Assembly (NCBI GenBank): GCA_017353855.1
Contig: JAFMSA010000371.1
Location: forward strand, 1 to 5,070
DNA from: Alphaproteobacteria bacterium
GTDB lineage: Bacteria; Pseudomonadota; Alphaproteobacteria; ATCC43930; CGMCC-115725
Direction: 5' to 3'
Length of the DNA: 5,070 bases
Shown here: piece after piece, positions 2,817 through 5,070 of the stretch
How positions within the stretch are numbered: the first letter of the stretch is position 1
Layout of the letters: each line of letters begins with the position of its first letter
Made by a program: the position numbers and the translations under genes
The notes under the pieces: generated by a model
What the model was told of the DNA's origin: nothing
Seen by the model: only the letters and a program-made list of their open reading frames with translations
Database searches by the model: none

Positions 2817-5070
2817 TGACTCCAGTCGACGGCCTCTCCAAGGAACATCGCCATGCCGAGCTCGCGCTAAGGGGCGAGCACGATCCGGTGTGCGGCATGG
2901 CCGTCGAGCCCGCCGCCACAAAGGCCCGCAGCGACCACGCGGGCCGGACCTATTATTTCTGCAGCACCCGGTGCCGCGAGAAGTTCGAGGCGCAGCCCGC
3001 ACGCTATCTGGCGCCCGCCGCTCCCGAGCCGCGCCCGGTTGGCGAGGCAGGGTTGTGGACTTGCCCGATGCATCCGCAGATCGTGCGCCAAGAGCCGGGC
3101 AATTGTCCGATCTGCGGCATGGCGCTGGAGCCGATGACACCGACGGCCGGCGAAACCGCCAATCCCGAATTGCGCGATATGGCCCGGCGCTTCTGGGTTG
3201 GCGTTGCACTCTCGGTGCCGCTGCTCGCCATTGCCATGGCCGAGCATTTCAACAAAGCAGCACTTAACGCTGTAATCGCCCCACGCCTTCTCGTCTGGGT
3301 GCAGCTCATCCTCGGCACGCCAGCGGTGCTGTGGGGCGGCTGGCCGTTCTTCGAACGTGGGTGGGCTTCGATCATCAGCCGCCGGCTGAATATGTTCACG
3401 TTGATCGCGCTCGGCACCGGCGTCGCGTATGTCTATAGCCTCGTCGCCGCTCTGGCGCCGGGAATCTTTCCCGCCTCGTTCCGCGATCACGACGGGCAGG
3501 TGCCGCTTTATTTCGAGGCGGCAGCTGTGATTGTGACCCTGGTGTTGCTCGGGCAGGTGCTCGAGCTGCGCGCGCGCACGCAGACCAACAGCGCGATTCG
3601 CGCCCTTCTTGACCTCGCGCCCAAGCGTGCGCGCCGGCTGCGCGCGGATGGCAGCGACGAAGACATCCCGCTCGAAGACGTCGTCCCTGGCGATCGCCTG
3701 CGTGTGCGGCCGGGTGAAAAAGTACCGGTCGACGGCTTGGTGCTCGAGGGGCGCAGCGCCGTCGATGAATCCATGATCACCGGTGAGCCGGTGCCGGCAG
3801 AGAAGAACCCGGGCGATAAGGTAACCGGCGCCACAGTCAACACCACGGGCAGTTTCATCATGCGAGCGGAACGCGTCGGCAGCGATACGCTGCTAGCGCA
3901 GATCGTGGCCATGGTGGCGGAAGCGCAGCGGTCGCGCGCGCCCATCCAAAGATTGGTCGACACGATCTCCGCTTGGTTCGTGCCGTCAGTCGTAATGGCC
4001 GCTGTAGCGACGTTTGTCGTGTGGTCGATCTTCGGCCCGGCGCCGGCCATGGGGTTTGCGCTGGTCAATGCAGTGGCCGTGTTGATCATCGCCTGCCCGT
4101 GCGCCCTTGGTCTCGCGACGCCGATGTCGATCATGGTCGGCACCGGCCGAGGCGCTCGTGCCGGCGTTCTGGTCAAAAATGCCGAGGCGCTCGAGCTGAT
4201 GGAAAAGATCGACACGCTCGTCATCGACAAAACCGGGACCCTTACCGAAGGCAAGCCGCGTCTCGTCGGCGTCACGGTGGTCGGCAGCGTTGCGGAAGAC
4301 GATCTCTTACGGCTCGCCGCCGGCCTCGAGCTCGGCAGCGAACATCCGCTGGCCGCAGCGATCGTTACCGGCGCCGAAGCGCGCGAGCTCAAGGTCTCCC
4401 AGCCAACGGAATTCGAGACCGTGCCCGGCAAAGGCGTGACAGGTGGCGTCGATGGCCGGCGCGTTGTTGTCGGCAACGCGGCGCTCTTCGCCGCGCTTGA
4501 GATCGAGCCGGGCGATCTGCCCGCCCGCGCCGACGCGCTACGCCAGGAAGGCCAGGGCGTAATGCTGGTTGCCGTTGATGGAGAGGCGGCTGGTCTGATC
4601 GCCGTCGCCGATCCGATCAAAGAGAGCGCGATCGCCGCCCTGAAGGCCCTGCGCGATGAGCGCATTCGGGTGGTGATGCTGACCGGCGACAGCCGCACGA
4701 CGGCTGCGGCGGTCGGGCGCAAGCTCGGCATCGATGATGTCGTCGCGGAAGTGCTGCCGGATCAGAAAGCCTCGGCGGTCAAGAAATTCCAGAACAAGCA
4801 ACGTTTCGTCGCGATGGCCGGCGACGGCATCAACGATGCGCCGGCCCTCGCCCAAGCGCAGGTCGGCATTGCCATGGGCACCGGCGCCGACGTCGCCATG
4901 GAAAGCGCGGCCGTCACGCTCATTAAAGGCGATCTGCAGGGTATTCTGCGTGCGCGGCGGCTCAGCCGGGCGACGATGCGCAATATCCGGCAAAATCTCT
5001 TTTTCGCCTTCGTATTCAACGCGCTCGCAGTGCCGATCGCGGCCGGTGTGCTTTATCCTGCACTCGGTTT
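2816..5070 (+). CDS. copA: P1B-type copper-exporting ATPase, YHS-HMBD type (3' end outside window)
   Basis: The frame is open from ATG 2816 to the right edge (751 complete codons; family members are typically about 800-850). It pumps Cu(I) from cytoplasm to periplasm using ATP. Domains in order: a YHS metal-binding domain (about 22-65: DPVCGM, then YYFCSTRC with Cys26, Cys49, Cys53) and a heavy-metal-binding domain (81-106: WTCPMHPQI, then GNCPICGMALEP). Membrane segments follow at about 126-142, 158-179, 193-218, 231-250, 387-406 and 416-437, with one more from 727. The actuator loop has TGEP (Glu324). The ion-site motif is CPC (427-429), the phosphorylated Asp is Asp471 in DKTGT, the SEHPLA motif has His510, and GDGINDAP starts at Gly669. 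All catalytic motifs are intact. CPC with DKTGT, the copper-type HMBD and the coupled csoR indicate Cu(I) rather than Zn/Cd. TM7 reads FVFN (Phe734-Asn735) where copper pumps usually have Tyr-Asn. TM8 with the Met-x-x-Ser-Ser motif lies outside the window. No CxxC HMA domain is present. Confidence 0.95.
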   Translation, partial: MTPVDGLSKEHRHAELALRGEHDPVCGMAVEPAATKARSDHAGRTYYFCSTRCREKFEAQPARYLAPAAPEPRPVGEAGLWTCPMHPQIVRQEPGNCPICGMALEPMTPTAGETANPELRDMARRFWVGVALSVPLLAIAMAEHFNKAALNAVIAPRLLVWVQLILGTPAVLWGGWPFFERGWASIISRRLNMFTLIALGTGVAYVYSLVAALAPGIFPASFRDHDGQVPLYFEAAAVIVTLVLLGQVLELRARTQTNSAIRALLDLAPKRARRLRADGSDEDIPLEDVVPGDRLRVRPGEKVPVDGLVLEGRSAVDESMITGEPVPAEKNPGDKVTGATVNTTGSFIMRAERVGSDTLLAQIVAMVAEAQRSRAPIQRLVDTISAWFVPSVVMAAVATFVVWSIFGPAPAMGFALVNAVAVLIIACPCALGLATPMSIMVGTGRGARAGVLVKNAEALELMEKIDTLVIDKTGTLTEGKPRLVGVTVVGSVAEDDLLRLAAGLELGSEHPLAAAIVTGAEARELKVSQPTEFETVPGKGVTGGVDGRRVVVGNAALFAALEIEPGDLPARADALRQEGQGVMLVAVDGEAAGLIAVADPIKESAIAALKALRDERIRVVMLTGDSRTTAAAVGRKLGIDDVVAEVLPDQKASAVKKFQNKQRFVAMAGDGINDAPALAQAQVGIAMGTGADVAMESAAVTLIKGDLQGILRARRLSRATMRNIRQNLFFAFVFNALAVPIAAGVLYPALG

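Noticed and set aside
3508..4731. Long minus-strand open frame (407 codons)
   Set aside because: It lies wholly antisense to copA, whose plus-strand frame has every P-type ATPase motif. Its Ser/Thr/Ala/Arg/Pro-rich composition is typical of a shadow in GC-rich coding DNA.

Overview
The window (about 60% G+C, strong GC-ending codons) looks like an accessory copper-handling segment from an alphaproteobacterium, probably of the Rhizobiales type. That placement is inferred from gene content, the FNR/FixK-like box and protein style; it is not proven.

Layout, left to right. Positions 2-70 hold the last 22 codons of what looks like an ISAzo13-type transposase, cut by the window edge. Positions 71-320 contain nothing I can assign. 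Then come two decayed plus-strand loci. The first, about 324-853, is an isoprenylcysteine methyltransferase-like membrane protein spread over changing frames. The second, about 897-1221, is a degenerate gene of unknown family recognisable only from aromatic-rich fragments. Facing them on the minus strand is a two-gene unit. It consists of an intact exported, Met-rich Spy/CpxP-like protein (1406-1972) followed by a frameshifted DUF2933-like small membrane protein (1225-1384). A 147-bp divergent intergenic region carries a near-consensus FNR/FixK-type site. To its right (2120-2380) is the remnant of an alpha-glucan phosphorylase whose N-terminus is joined in frame to its extreme C-terminus, with nearly everything between deleted.

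The right half is intact: csoR (2436-2816) and copA (2816 to beyond the window end). They are translationally coupled, with stop and start codons sharing one base. A sigma70-like promoter (TTGATC, 18 bp, CATAAT) lies upstream, with a perfect 16-bp G/C palindrome over the expected transcription start. CsoR carries the complete Cys-His-Cys copper(I) triad. CopA is a P1B-type copper ATPase with an N-terminal YHS domain and a heavy-metal-binding CPMHP...CPICGM domain instead of a classical CxxC HMA domain. The copA frame is open through the right edge and was read directly from the sequence.

Working model (inference): excess cytoplasmic Cu(I) binds CsoR and releases the promoter, and CopA then pumps Cu(I) to the periplasm. 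The Met-rich Spy-like protein may bind copper or protect proteins there. The copper core is kept while neighbouring genes toward the insertion sequence are eroding. I see no convincing undescribed system. The most unusual items are the internally deleted phosphorylase, the cluster of pseudogenes and the Phe in place of Tyr in the CopA TM7 motif.
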